Part shown: in pieces, positions 15,290 to 24,265 of the stretch | Position numbering within the stretch: position 1 is the stretch's first letter | Layout of the letters: each line of letters starts with the position of its first letter | Made by a program: the position numbers and the translations under genes | Notes under the pieces: model-generated | Told to the model about the DNA's origin: nothing | The model's database searches: none | The model's input: only the letters and a program-made list of their open reading frames with translations | Origin: an uncultured Collinsella sp. | GTDB taxonomy: Bacteria; Actinomycetota; Coriobacteriia; Coriobacteriales; Coriobacteriaceae | Assembly: GCA_900768265.1 (NCBI GenBank) | Contig: CAAGCF010000029.1 | Span: forward strand, 1 to 64,000 | Length of the DNA: 64,000 nt | Reading direction: 5' to 3'

Positions 15290-17620
15290 ATGGCAGATTC
15301 CAGCAAAAAGATGCAGATCGTGTTTGCCTCGGCCGAGTGCGCACCGTTTGTAAAGACCGGTGGCCTGGGCGACGTGGCGGGTTCGCTGCCTGCGGCGCTC
15401 GTGCGCGCCGGCGCCGAAGTCATCGTGATGGTGCCCAAATACGCCACCATCAAGGACGAGTACAAGGCGCAAATGGAGCACTTCTCCGACTTTTACGTGA
15501 GCCTGGGCTGGCGCAACGAGTACTGCGGGCTCGAGAAGCTCGAGCACGACGGCGTCACGTATATGTTCATCGACAACGAGCGCTACTTTGCGCGCGACTA
15601 TCCGTACGGCTTCTTTGATGACGGCGAGCGCTTTGCGTTCTTCTCCAAGGCCATCACCGAGAGCCTGCAGCACCTGCCGGCCGGCTTTGAGTGCGACATC
15701 CTGCACTGCAACGACTGGCAGACGGCACTGGCGCCCGTGTTCTTGCGCGAGTTCTACCAGGGCCTGCCGCTGTACGACCGCGTCAAGACCGTGTTCTCGA
15801 TCCACAACGTGGCGTTCCAGGGCCAGTTCAGCGACACCGTGATGGAGGACATCCTGGGCGTGGCGCATATTCCGGCGGCCGCCTCGCAGCTGCGTTGCGA
15901 CGCCTGCAGCATCAACTACATGCTGGGCGCACTGCGCTATGCCGATGCCATCACCACGGTGAGCCCCACCTATGCCAACGAGATCCAGACGCCCGAGTTT
16001 GGCGAGGGCCTGGACGGCGTGCTGCGCGAGCGCTCCTATGCGCTGCAGGGCATTTTGAACGGCATTGACGTGGCAGGCTTTGACCCGGCGACCGACAAGC
16101 GCATTGCCGCAAACTACACGGTTGAGGACCGTTCCGGCAAGGCTGTGTGCAAGGCCAAGCTGCAGGAAGAGCTGGGGCTCGAGGTTCGCGACGACCGTCC
16201 GCTCATGGTAATGGTCACGCGCCTGACGCGTCAGAAGGGCCTGGACCTGGTCATGTACGCGCTCGACCGCATCCTGTCCGGCGGCGTGCAGGTGGCGGTG
16301 CTGGGCACCGGTGATCGCGACTACGAGGACGGCCTGCGCTACTTCCAGGACAAGTACCCCGGCACCATGGCCGCACGCATCGAGTTCGATCCTGCGCTGT
16401 CGCAGCGTATGTATGCCGCCGCCGATATGTTCCTGATGCCCTCGAAGTTTGAGCCCTGCGGCCTGTCGCAGATCATCGCCATGCGCTACGGCACCCTGCC
16501 GATTGTTCGCGAGACCGGTGGCCTGAAGGACACGGTGATCCCGTATAACGAGTTTACCGGCGAGGGCACGGGCTTCTCGTTTAGTAACTTTAACGGCGAC
16601 GAGATGGGCGACGCCGTGTTCCGCGCGGCACGCCTGTTCTGGGACAACCGAGATGCTTGGAACCAGCTGGTCACGCAGGCCATGAGCCAGGACTTTAGCT
16701 GGACGCGCTCGGCCGACAAGTATCTGGACCTGTACTTCTTTATGCATCCGGAGATTGAGAGGCCGGCGGCGGTTGTCGACGAGCCTGCGGTTGTGGCTGA
16801 ACCGGTGGCCGCCGAGGAGCCCAAGGCCGAGGAGAAGCCTGTTGAGGCTGAGCCCGCAAAGGCCGAGCCTAAGGTGAAGGCTGAGGTTGCTCTTGAGGCA
16901 AAGGACGAGGTCAAGCCCGCTGCAAAGCCCGCAGCTAAGAAGACCACGACCCGCAAGACGACCGCTAAGAAGACTACGACGACCAAAGCTGCCGCGACTA
17001 AAACAACGGCTGCCAAGACAACGACCACGCGCAAGCGCACGACCGCCGCTGCCAAGAAGGCCGCCGAGGCCGAGGCTGCTCCCGAGGTAAAGGCCGAGGT
17101 CGCTGAGGCCAAACCGGCCGCCAAGGTTCCGGCAAAGACCGCTGCCAAGAAGACAACCGCGACCGCCAAGAAGACTACAGCTGCCAAGAAGACCACGGCA
17201 ACGAAGTCGACGGCCGCCAAGGCTACTGCGACCAAGGTCGCTCCGAAGGCTGCCGCAAAGCCCGCCGTCAAGGTCGAGGAGACGCCTGCCGAGCCCAAGG
17301 CCGAAGCAGCTGTCGAGGCCAAGCCGACCGCCAAGACCACCACGCGCAAGCGCGCAACGACGACGGCCAAGAAGACCACGGCAAAGGCTGCCGCTCCTAA
17401 GGCAGAGGCTATGACCGCCGCCGTCAAAGAGGAGACCAAGCCCGAGGCAAAGCCCAAGCCGGCACCGAAGGCCGCTAAGGTCAAGACCGCTCCGAAGACT
17501 ACGGCAAAGGTCGAACCCGCCAAGGAGGCCCCGGTCTCCCCCGCCGCTTCGACCGAGGAAAAGGCTCCGACCAAGAAGACCTCCGTCCGCAAGGCAACGG
17601 CTACCCGCAAGCGTCGCTAG
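15290..17620 (+). CDS. glgA: Glycogen synthase with a very long histone-like tail
   Basis: Extends alpha-1,4-glucan chains from ADP-glucose (GT5 family). The catalytic part (about residues 8-490) has KTGGLGDVAGSLP at the N-terminus (ADP-glucose site), HCNDWQTAL, VSPTYANEI, MVTRLTRQKGLDL and the EPCGLSQIIAMRYG segment with the family's ExxxxxxxE acceptor region. A usual GlgA stops here, near 480-490 aa. This protein continues for about 285 residues of low complexity. First comes an acidic/proline stretch (EEPKAEEKP), then long runs rich in Lys, Ala, Thr and Arg (AAKKTTTRKTTAKKTTTTK), ending ATRKRR. ATG 15290 is preferred because GGGAG (15280-15284) fits it; an in-frame ATG at 15278 overlaps that site. 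A factor-independent terminator follows. Confidence 0.92.
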   Translation: MADSSKKMQIVFASAECAPFVKTGGLGDVAGSLPAALVRAGAEVIVMVPKYATIKDEYKAQMEHFSDFYVSLGWRNEYCGLEKLEHDGVTYMFIDNERYFARDYPYGFFDDGERFAFFSKAITESLQHLPAGFECDILHCNDWQTALAPVFLREFYQGLPLYDRVKTVFSIHNVAFQGQFSDTVMEDILGVAHIPAAASQLRCDACSINYMLGALRYADAITTVSPTYANEIQTPEFGEGLDGVLRERSYALQGILNGIDVAGFDPATDKRIAANYTVEDRSGKAVCKAKLQEELGLEVRDDRPLMVMVTRLTRQKGLDLVMYALDRILSGGVQVAVLGTGDRDYEDGLRYFQDKYPGTMAARIEFDPALSQRMYAAADMFLMPSKFEPCGLSQIIAMRYGTLPIVRETGGLKDTVIPYNEFTGEGTGFSFSNFNGDEMGDAVFRAARLFWDNRDAWNQLVTQAMSQDFSWTRSADKYLDLYFFMHPEIERPAAVVDEPAVVAEPVAAEEPKAEEKPVEAEPAKAEPKVKAEVALEAKDEVKPAAKPAAKKTTTRKTTAKKTTTTKAAATKTTAAKTTTTRKRTTAAAKKAAEAEAAPEVKAEVAEAKPAAKVPAKTAAKKTTATAKKTTAAKKTTATKSTAAKATATKVAPKAAAKPAVKVEETPAEPKAEAAVEAKPTAKTTTRKRATTTAKKTTAKAAAPKAEAMTAAVKEETKPEAKPKPAPKAAKVKTAPKTTAKVEPAKEAPVSPAASTEEKAPTKKTSVRKATATRKRR

Positions 17621-17656
17621 CCCACAGACGATCCAAAACCTCATCAAACCCTAAGC

Positions 17657-17690
17657 AAGGGGCGCTCCAACCGGGCGCCCCTTCTCTGTA
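17657..17690 (+). terminator. Terminator after glgA
   Basis: Stem AAGGGGCGC (17657-17665) / GCGCCCCTT (17675-17683) followed by CTCTG; the T-tail is short, so strength is uncertain. It marks the end of the glgBPCDA run. Confidence 0.7.
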
Positions 17691-17695
17691 GGTAG

Positions 17696-17776
17696 TGGTA
17701 AAACGATTTTCTAGGACAACCGTTCGCCGATGGTAAACGGATGTTGTTTATACACCCTGTGTACTACAGATATACT
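17696..17776 (+). promoter_or_regulatory. Promoter and operator half-sites of the GH13-GH77 gene
   Basis: -35 TTTATA (17747-17752), 18-nt spacer and -10 TATACT (17771-17776). Half-sites TGGTAAAAC (17696-17704) and TGGTAAAC (17731-17738) precede it, and an inverted GTTTATACA (17746-17754) covers the -35. These match the half-sites upstream of glgB, suggesting one sugar-responsive repressor acts on both. Confidence 0.55.
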
Positions 17777-17837
17777 TACATCTTAGGCGTAAAACCCATG
17801 GCCCGCAGGCCATGATTCTATTGAACTGGACCGTACT

Positions 17838-20800
17838 ATGAGATTGATTCACAACAGCCGTCTACCGCAGTTTCGCACTCCGTTTGGCGCTGTGACCACT
17901 GGAACTTCCGTTGCACTCTCGGTGATTTTGGAGGATGCCGATCCCAACCAGGCAACGCTTACGCTGCGCACCTGGGTAGATGAGATCGGTGAGTCTCGGT
18001 ATCCCATGACGCACGAGGGCGACGGCATATTTACCGTAGAGCTTGAGTGCACCGAGCCCTGTCTTATCTGGTACAGCTTTATCTGCAATATCGAGGGCCA
18101 GCCCGAGGTTCGCCTGGGCGCGCCGCAAGGCCGCACCGGCGGCGAGGGCGTAACCTACGGCTACGCCGAGGTGCCGTCTTTCCAGATTACCGTCTATAAG
18201 CACCGCGAGAACCGCCCCGCCTGGTACGAGCGCGGCATGGTCTACCAGATCTTCCCCGACCGCTACGCCCGCGACGAAAACTGGCGCGAGCGCACGCTGG
18301 CCGAAGTCGAAAAACCGCGCAACGGAATCCAGCGCCGCATGGTCGAGGACTGGAACGAGCCGCCCGTATACGAGCGCGCCGAGGACGGCTCCATCAAGAC
18401 CTGGGACTTCTACGGCGGCTCGCTAAAGGGCATCCAAAATGACCTGCCCCGCATCGCGGAGCTGGGCTTTACGGCCATCTACCTCAACCCCATCTTTGAG
18501 GCCGCGAGCAACCACCGCTACGACACGGCCGACTACACCAAGATCGACCCAATCCTGGGCACCGAGCAGGACTTTACCGAACTGTGCCAGGCGGCCGAGA
18601 AGCTGGGCATCTCCATCATCCTGGACGGCGTTTTTAACCATACGGGTGACGACTCCATCTATTTCAACCGCTACGGCAACTACCCCGGCGTGGGCGCGTG
18701 GCAGAGCGAGGACTCGCCATGGCGCGATGCGTTTTATTTCCACGAGGACGGCTCGTACGACTGCTGGTGGGGCGTGGGCAATATGCCCGCCATCAATGAG
18801 AGCTCCGAGCTGGTACGCGAGCGGCTTCTGGGCAAGGACGGCGTGATCCGTAAATGGCTACGTGCCGGCGCTCATGGCTGGCGCCTGGACGTCGCTGACG
18901 AGCTTTCCGACGACTTCCTGGCCGAGATCAAGAAGGCCGTACTTGCCGAAAAGCCTGACGCACTGTTGCTCGGCGAAGTCTGGGAAGACGCCTCCAACAA
19001 GATTAGCTACGGCCATCTGCGTCGCTACCTACAGGGCTCCGAGTTGGACTCTGCTATGGATTACCCCTTCCGCGACATGGTCATCGGCTTTTTGATGGGC
19101 TACAAGAACGCCTACGAGGCCGCTGAGGATATCGAGACCCTGCGCGAGAACTACCCGAGCGAGGCATTGTCCTGCGCGCTCAACCTGCTGTCGAGCCACG
19201 ACCGCCCGCGTATCATCTCGGTGCTCGGCGGCGGCCCCGACGAGTCGCAGCTGCCCGAGTGCGAGCGCAGCAAATGGCGCCTGGACGAGAACTCGATGGG
19301 CCTGGCCAAGAGCCGTTTTTGGCTCGGCACGCTCATGCAGATGACCTTCCCCGGCGTGCCTTCGATCTACTACGGCGACGAATACGGCCTGGAGGGTCTA
19401 ACCGATCCGGGCAACCGCCGCACCCTGCCGACCAAGGACCAACTGCACGACTTCGACACGCTGGCTATTGTCAAAAACGCCTCCGCCGTACGCCGCGCAC
19501 TGCCGTTTATGATCGACGGCGAGATCAAGGCCTTCGCGCTCAACGACGAGGTACTGGCATACAACCGCACGGGCAAGGATGGCGAGTCCGCGACGGTTAT
19601 CATCAACCGTAGTCTGCGCAATTCGCACCGCGTGACGATTCCGGCGCTCGACGAATGCGCGAGTGACGTGATCAGCGGTCACGAGTGCGAGATCCACAAC
19701 GGCACGGTCACGCTCGATTTGTATCCGCTGGGCTCGTCGATCATCTATCACCATGCCGAGCAGCGCCTGCAGGAGCCGCTCGATCACGGCGCGGGCGTTG
19801 TGTGCCATATCACCTCGGTACCGACCGATGACGGCAAGCCCGGCACGATCGGCGCACCCACGCGTCGCTTTATCGACCATCTGTCCGCTATGGGCATGCG
19901 CTACTGGCAGGTCCTGCCTGTCAACCCAACGGACTTCTTCCGCTCCCCTTACGCCGGGCCTTCGGCCTTTGCGGGCAATATTGACCTGCTGCCCGAGAGC
20001 CAAGAGGAGCTGGCGGCCGACTTTGAGACTTGGAAGGCCCGTGGTGGCGAGGATGCAGACCCGCTGTACACGGCGTTTAAACATCGCAACGCCGATTGGC
20101 TCGAGAAGTACTGCGTCTACATGGCCGTCAAGAAGTACTTTGAAGGCGAATCGCGTCACGATTGGCCGGCCGATGTCGCGCGCTACAACGAGCATCTGAT
20201 TGACGACAAGCGTTTCCACGACGAGGCCGAGCTGCAGGCGTACATGCAGTACCGCTTTGACCTGGCCTGGTGCGAGCTCATGAACTATGCGCACAAGAAG
20301 GGCATCGAGGTCATCGGCGACATTCCCATGTACGTTTCGGACGATTCGGCCGACGCGTGGAGCGAGCCCGAAAACTTCTGGCTGTCCGATACCGGCAAGG
20401 CGATTGAGATTTCGGGCGCGCCGCCCGACAACTTTGCGCCCGAGGGTCAGGTGTGGGGCAACCCGACGTTCCGCTGGGACCACATGAAGCAGAACGGCTA
20501 CCGCTGGTGGATGGACCGTTTGCGTCGCGCGTTCTCGCTCTACGACCGCGTGCGCCTGGATCACTTCCTGGGCTTCCACAGCTACTTTAGTATCCCCGCC
20601 GGCAAGGCCTGTGCCGACGGTCGCTGGCTGGCGGGTCCGGGCAAGGACCTGTTCCAAACCGCCTATGACGAGCTGGGTCCGCTCAACTTTATTGCCGAGG
20701 ACCTGGGCTATTTGACGCCTGGCGTTCGCGCCATGGCTTCGACCTGTGGCTTCCCCGGTATGGATGTGCTTGAGTTTAGCGATTACGACGTCCGCAACGG

Positions 20801-21134
20801 CGTGCATCCCACGCCGGGCAAGATTCTATACACCTCGACGCACGATACGTCGACACTCGCCGGTTGGTGCACGCGCTCCTTTGCTGGCGGCGACGAGCCG
20901 AGCGGTGTTGAGGTGGCGGCCAAGCTGATGGGCGACGCGCTCGCAAGCAATGCTCCCCTGGTGATGATGCCGCTGCAGGATGTCCTGGGGCTTAGCGACG
21001 ATGCACGCATGAACGTGCCGGGTGTCGCCACGGGCAACTGGACCTGGCAGGCCGACGAGGCCGACGTTGCGGCCGCCGAGGGCAAAACTGCACAGCTCCT
21101 GCGCAACACCCATAGATTCTGGGGCGAAGCGTGA
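17838..21134 (+). CDS. GH13 neopullulanase/alpha-amylase fused to GH77 4-alpha-glucanotransferase
   Basis: A 1098-aa intracellular two-enzyme fusion for glycogen or maltodextrin breakdown. Residues about 1-115 look like a CBM34-type beta domain. Residues about 120-640 are a GH13 domain with nucleophile in GWRLDVADE, acid/base Glu in LLGEVWEDA and Asp in LLSSHDRPR, plus YQIFPDRYA typical of neopullulanase/cyclomaltodextrinase. Residues about 655-1090 are a GH77 amylomaltase with IGDIPMYVSDDSADAW, nucleophile Asp in VRLDHFLG, Glu in NFIAEDLG and Asp in TSTHDTSTLAGW. Both triads are complete, so both halves should be active. No signal peptide is seen. Together they could debranch and recycle short maltodextrins left by GlgP. 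Confidence 0.92.
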   Translation: MRLIHNSRLPQFRTPFGAVTTGTSVALSVILEDADPNQATLTLRTWVDEIGESRYPMTHEGDGIFTVELECTEPCLIWYSFICNIEGQPEVRLGAPQGRTGGEGVTYGYAEVPSFQITVYKHRENRPAWYERGMVYQIFPDRYARDENWRERTLAEVEKPRNGIQRRMVEDWNEPPVYERAEDGSIKTWDFYGGSLKGIQNDLPRIAELGFTAIYLNPIFEAASNHRYDTADYTKIDPILGTEQDFTELCQAAEKLGISIILDGVFNHTGDDSIYFNRYGNYPGVGAWQSEDSPWRDAFYFHEDGSYDCWWGVGNMPAINESSELVRERLLGKDGVIRKWLRAGAHGWRLDVADELSDDFLAEIKKAVLAEKPDALLLGEVWEDASNKISYGHLRRYLQGSELDSAMDYPFRDMVIGFLMGYKNAYEAAEDIETLRENYPSEALSCALNLLSSHDRPRIISVLGGGPDESQLPECERSKWRLDENSMGLAKSRFWLGTLMQMTFPGVPSIYYGDEYGLEGLTDPGNRRTLPTKDQLHDFDTLAIVKNASAVRRALPFMIDGEIKAFALNDEVLAYNRTGKDGESATVIINRSLRNSHRVTIPALDECASDVISGHECEIHNGTVTLDLYPLGSSIIYHHAEQRLQEPLDHGAGVVCHITSVPTDDGKPGTIGAPTRRFIDHLSAMGMRYWQVLPVNPTDFFRSPYAGPSAFAGNIDLLPESQEELAADFETWKARGGEDADPLYTAFKHRNADWLEKYCVYMAVKKYFEGESRHDWPADVARYNEHLIDDKRFHDEAELQAYMQYRFDLAWCELMNYAHKKGIEVIGDIPMYVSDDSADAWSEPENFWLSDTGKAIEISGAPPDNFAPEGQVWGNPTFRWDHMKQNGYRWWMDRLRRAFSLYDRVRLDHFLGFHSYFSIPAGKACADGRWLAGPGKDLFQTAYDELGPLNFIAEDLGYLTPGVRAMASTCGFPGMDVLEFSDYDVRNGVHPTPGKILYTSTHDTSTLAGWCTRSFAGGDEPSGVEVAAKLMGDALASNAPLVMMPLQDVLGLSDDARMNVPGVATGNWTWQADEADVAAAEGKTAQLLRNTHRFWGEA

Positions 21135-21222
21135 TAAAACCCCCGATATAGGGTACAGTTACAGCTGTTTGAATTTATGCGGACAGAGCGATCTGCCCGC
21201 TTTGTGCTGAAAAGGAAGTATT

Positions 21223-21459
21223 ATGGCGCGCTACGATTACAAGTGCTCGAGCTGCGGCAACGTGTTTGAGGTTGAGCATCCCATGTCCGAGACCCCCGAG
21301 GTCGTGTGCCCCAACTGCGGCGCTCCGGCCGCCAAGACGTTCTCGGCCAGCGGCATCAAGTTTGAGGGCAGCGGCTTCTACAACACCGACCAGCGCAGCG
21401 GTGGTTCCAGCACCAGCGCCACCAACGGCTGCTGCGCCAACTGCCCACACAACCACTAG
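21223..21459 (+). CDS. FmdB-family zinc ribbon protein
   Basis: A 78-aa protein beginning MARYDYKCSSCGNVFEVEH. Two CxxC pairs (CSSC near residue 8, CPNC near 30) form the zinc ribbon typical of the FmdB putative regulatory family. The C-terminus is Gly/Ser-rich and ends with a further Cys/His cluster (CCANCPHNH) that could bind metal. A ribosome site (AAGGAAG) and a good terminator frame it as a single-gene unit. The function of the family is not established. Confidence 0.85.
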   Translation: MARYDYKCSSCGNVFEVEHPMSETPEVVCPNCGAPAAKTFSASGIKFEGSGFYNTDQRSGGSSTSATNGCCANCPHNH

Positions 21460-21470
21460 CGACAAACGGT

Positions 21471-21506
21471 CCCGCGATCAAGCCCGATCGCGGGGCCGAA
21501 TTTTTT
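21471..21506 (+). terminator. Terminator of the FmdB-family gene
   Basis: CCCGCGATC (21471-21479) / GATCGCGGG (21486-21494) stem with TTTTTT at 21501-21506, 12 nt after the stop codon. Confidence 0.9.
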
Positions 21507-21556
21507 CAGGTATGGCCCGCGCCCCGGCGACTAGTCTGGGGTTGCGGCACGAAAAC

Positions 21557-21694
21557 GGCCTATCTACTACGTTTGACCCGTCTAGTCCGAGCACACCCGT
21601 GTTTTTGCAAAATCGATAAGCCTTCTACCTGCGGTTTTGATTTCGTGAAAAACGGAATGGTTGAGGGTAACCGGCCAAACGTAGTAGATAGGCC
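21557..21694. repeat. Long-span inverted repeat, TACTACG family, copy 1
   Basis: GGCCTATCTACTACGTTTG (21557-21575) is repeated inverted at 21676-21694 without mismatch, enclosing 100 nt. Inside lies CTTCTACCTGCGGTTTT (21622-21638), which is nearly the same as a segment inside the other long repeat at 51675-51824. It fills the gap between fmdB and rsmB (convergent genes). Confidence 0.7.
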
Positions 21695-21731
21695 CATTTC
21701 ATGGCAAGCGGATCAACCCTCGGGTACCGTA

Positions 21732-23132
21732 TTAGTTGCGGACCAAGCGGGCGCAGAAGTGGCCGTCGTAGGAGTCGGCGTTTACGGGGACGCTTTGGAA
21801 GAGGCCGCGGTCGTTTTGTCGTACGGAAACGAGCTTCTTAGCTTGTTCGAACTCGGGCAGCTGCAGAATCTGGGCTTCGGAGAGGGGTGCCACGGTAAAG
21901 CCGGCGCCCTCGGGAGAAGCCAGAAAAGCATCCACGACCTGCGTGTTCTCTTCATTAAAAACCGAGCAGGTGGCATAGATAAGCTCACCGCCGGCAGCCA
22001 CGCGCGCGGCTGCTTCCTTGAGCATCGTCAGCTGCAGGCGGGGCAGCTCAGTCGTAACGTCATTCTCGGTCAGGCGCCACGGAATCTCGGGATGGCGGCG
22101 CATGGTTCCAGTGCCAGAGCATGGCGCATCGATAAACACCGTGTCGAACAGGGCAGGCTCGCCAAGCATCGCGTCAAAGGACGTGAGCACCTCATTAAGC
22201 TCGCAGGCATCGCCCGAGACCGTGCGAACACCCGTAATACCCGCCTTATGCAGGCGCGCGAGATTCTGATCGCACTTGCGATCGTGTAGATCGAGCGCAG
22301 TATGCTGACGCTCGTACCCGGCACGCTTGGCTTGGCACATCATCACATAAGTCTTAGTGCCGCGACCGGCGCCAATCTCAAGGCAACGGCCGGGACGTGT
22401 CGCGGCAGTGGCGATAAGCTGTGCGTTGAGGTCCGAGGCAACCGCGGCCGCACGCTCAAACACGCCCGATGCAACCGTGACCTGCGCATCGACCGGAGCA
22501 TGGCAGCCCGGAAAGACTGGCGCAACGAGCTGCGAGATATACGGGTCGTCCTTGGTCGCAAACGCATTCTCGTGCAGCGCAAGCGGCGCAGGCGCCAGAT
22601 TGCCGGCAAAGTTGAGCACGCCCTCGGGCGTATCGAACGACGCCATAATGCGGGCGCACAGCCAGCGAGGGAGACCCATCAAACGAGACAGGCGAACCAA
22701 ACGGCGCTCGGACTCATCCACGTCGGATGCCGTGGCAAAGTCCTCAACGTTGTCCGCGACCTTGTGCAGCACCGCGTTAGCCAGGCCCGCGGCAGACTTA
22801 GCACCGCTGCGCACCAGCTCAACACCCTGACTTACGGCAACGCGGCCCGGCGTATGCAGATAGAGCATCTCGAAGGCCGAGATGCGAAGCGCCATGCGCA
22901 CGCGCGGCGCGACCTTTTTGGGCTTATCCAAAAACTGATCGAGCAACTCATCCAAAACGCCCTGCGTGGCGGCGACACCGAGCGCTAAACGAGCGGCAAA
23001 AGCGGAATCGCGCTGGTCAATGGCCTTGGCGGAAGCACGGGAAGACAACACGTCGCGTGCGTACATACCGCGGCGATCGGCCTCCATCAACACATCGAGC
23101 GCAAGCTTGCGCGCGGGAGACAACTTGCTCAT
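21732..23132 (-). CDS. rsmB: 16S rRNA m5C967 methyltransferase RsmB
   Basis: Methylates C967 of 16S rRNA using S-adenosylmethionine. The 466-aa protein has an N-terminal NusB-like RNA-binding domain (residues about 1-140: RKLALDVLMEADRRG, RDSAFAARLALG) and a Rossmann methyltransferase domain with CLEIGAGRGTKT (SAM site, about 255). The two family cysteines are in DAPCSGTGTMRRHPE (release Cys) and ATCSVFNEEN (catalytic Cys). The start at ATG 23132 overlaps the fmt stop as ATGA, indicating coupled translation with the methionyl-tRNA formyltransferase gene, a common pairing. Confidence 0.92.
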   Translation of the reverse strand: MSKLSPARKLALDVLMEADRRGMYARDVLSSRASAKAIDQRDSAFAARLALGVAATQGVLDELLDQFLDKPKKVAPRVRMALRISAFEMLYLHTPGRVAVSQGVELVRSGAKSAAGLANAVLHKVADNVEDFATASDVDESERRLVRLSRLMGLPRWLCARIMASFDTPEGVLNFAGNLAPAPLALHENAFATKDDPYISQLVAPVFPGCHAPVDAQVTVASGVFERAAAVASDLNAQLIATAATRPGRCLEIGAGRGTKTYVMMCQAKRAGYERQHTALDLHDRKCDQNLARLHKAGITGVRTVSGDACELNEVLTSFDAMLGEPALFDTVFIDAPCSGTGTMRRHPEIPWRLTENDVTTELPRLQLTMLKEAAARVAAGGELIYATCSVFNEENTQVVDAFLASPEGAGFTVAPLSEAQILQLPEFEQAKKLVSVRQNDRGLFQSVPVNADSYDGHFCARLVRN

Positions 23133-24049
23133 GACAGTACACCCCACCTAAGTTCGGCACCCTGCAGACCGGCAGCCCAGGCAGATGCGGCCATGGCACG
23201 CTTGCCATCGGGCTTAACCTCGAGCAGTTCAACAGCGCCATCGGAAAGGCCCAGGTAAACACGCTTGCTCTTGACGGCAACAGCGCCCTCGCCAAGCGAC
23301 ACATCGGCCGGCGCAGCATCGAGCACGCGAACCGTCTTGCCAGCAATCACACAACGGGCAGGCGCGGTATCGGACGAAGCGAGCACATGACGCACGCAAT
23401 CGAGCGCCGCCATCTGCGGATCCAGACGCATCTCCTGCTTGGAAATCTTGGCAGCATGAGTGACGAGCGACTCATCCTGCTCAGTCCAAACAGCCGAACC
23501 ATCGGCAAGCGATGGAAGCGTATCGGCAAGCAACTTACCGCCAAGCTCACCAAGCTCCATCGTGAGCGCCTCGGCATGCTTACCGGCAACCGACGTAGAC
23601 GCCTGGGCACAATAAGCGCCGGTATCCACGCCATGCCCAATGCGCATAATGGAAACGCCGGCAACCTCATCACCAGCAAGAATGGCACGCTGAATGGGAG
23701 CAGCGCCACGCCAACGAGGCAGCAGCGAAGCATGAACATTCACAATACCAAGCGATGACATATGCAGCACTTCATCAGGCAAAATGCAACCATAGGCAGC
23801 CACACAGAAAATATCAGCCTGCGCAGCCTGGAGCGCCTCAACAACCTCCGGCGTCATACGATTGGCCTCAACAACGGGCAGACCAAGCTCGAGCGCCTTG
23901 GCCTTAACGGGAGAAGGCTCAAGCTTCTTACCGCGCCCGCGAACAGCATCGGGACGAGTAATAACAAGCGCAATCTCGTTCCCAGCCTCAACAAGCGAAG
24001 TCAACGAAGGCACAGCAAAATCAGGCGTACCCATAAACACAATACGCAT
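23129..24049 (-). CDS. fmt: Methionyl-tRNA formyltransferase
   Basis: Formylates initiator Met-tRNA using 10-formyl-THF. The 306-aa protein starts MRIVFMGTPDFAVPSL and carries the active-site segment VNVHASLLPRWRGAAPIQRAIL near residue 105, with the Asn/His and downstream GVDTGAYCAQ. The C-terminal OB-like domain is present. A GGGGAGA ribosome site precedes the ATG. It is translationally coupled to rsmB. The deformylase gene def lies upstream on the same strand, but a 361-nt gap with a large palindrome separates them. Confidence 0.93.
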   Translation of the reverse strand: MRIVFMGTPDFAVPSLTSLVEAGNEIALVITRPDAVRGRGKKLEPSPVKAKALELGLPVVEANRMTPEVVEALQAAQADIFCVAAYGCILPDEVLHMSSLGIVNVHASLLPRWRGAAPIQRAILAGDEVAGVSIMRIGHGVDTGAYCAQASTSVAGKHAEALTMELGELGGKLLADTLPSLADGSAVWTEQDESLVTHAAKISKQEMRLDPQMAALDCVRHVLASSDTAPARCVIAGKTVRVLDAAPADVSLGEGAVAVKSKRVYLGLSDGAVELLEVKPDGKRAMAASAWAAGLQGAELRWGVLS

Positions 24050-24265
24050 AAAGAACGTCTCCCCTCAACCAAAGCCGAGACGGCTACAAATAACAGCGCC
24101 CAGGTCGCAAGCGCACCCAGCCGCAATAACAAATCAACAAGAACAAATATACCCAAAACCAAAGAAAGAGCCGCATAAAAGCAGCTCCCTCTCAACAAAG
24201 ACTATCAGCGAAGACGCCCATCCCTGGCCCGACGGCACCCGGGCGAAAAGGAGCACGAAAACGCA

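Noticed and set aside
15260..17647. 795-codon open frame antisense to glgA, and similar long antisense frames at 10751-12982 and 48624-50612
   Set aside because: High-GC genes leave the opposite strand open. The translations are low-complexity or His/Val/Gly/Leu-rich and show no domains, while the sense frames carry full catalytic motifs.
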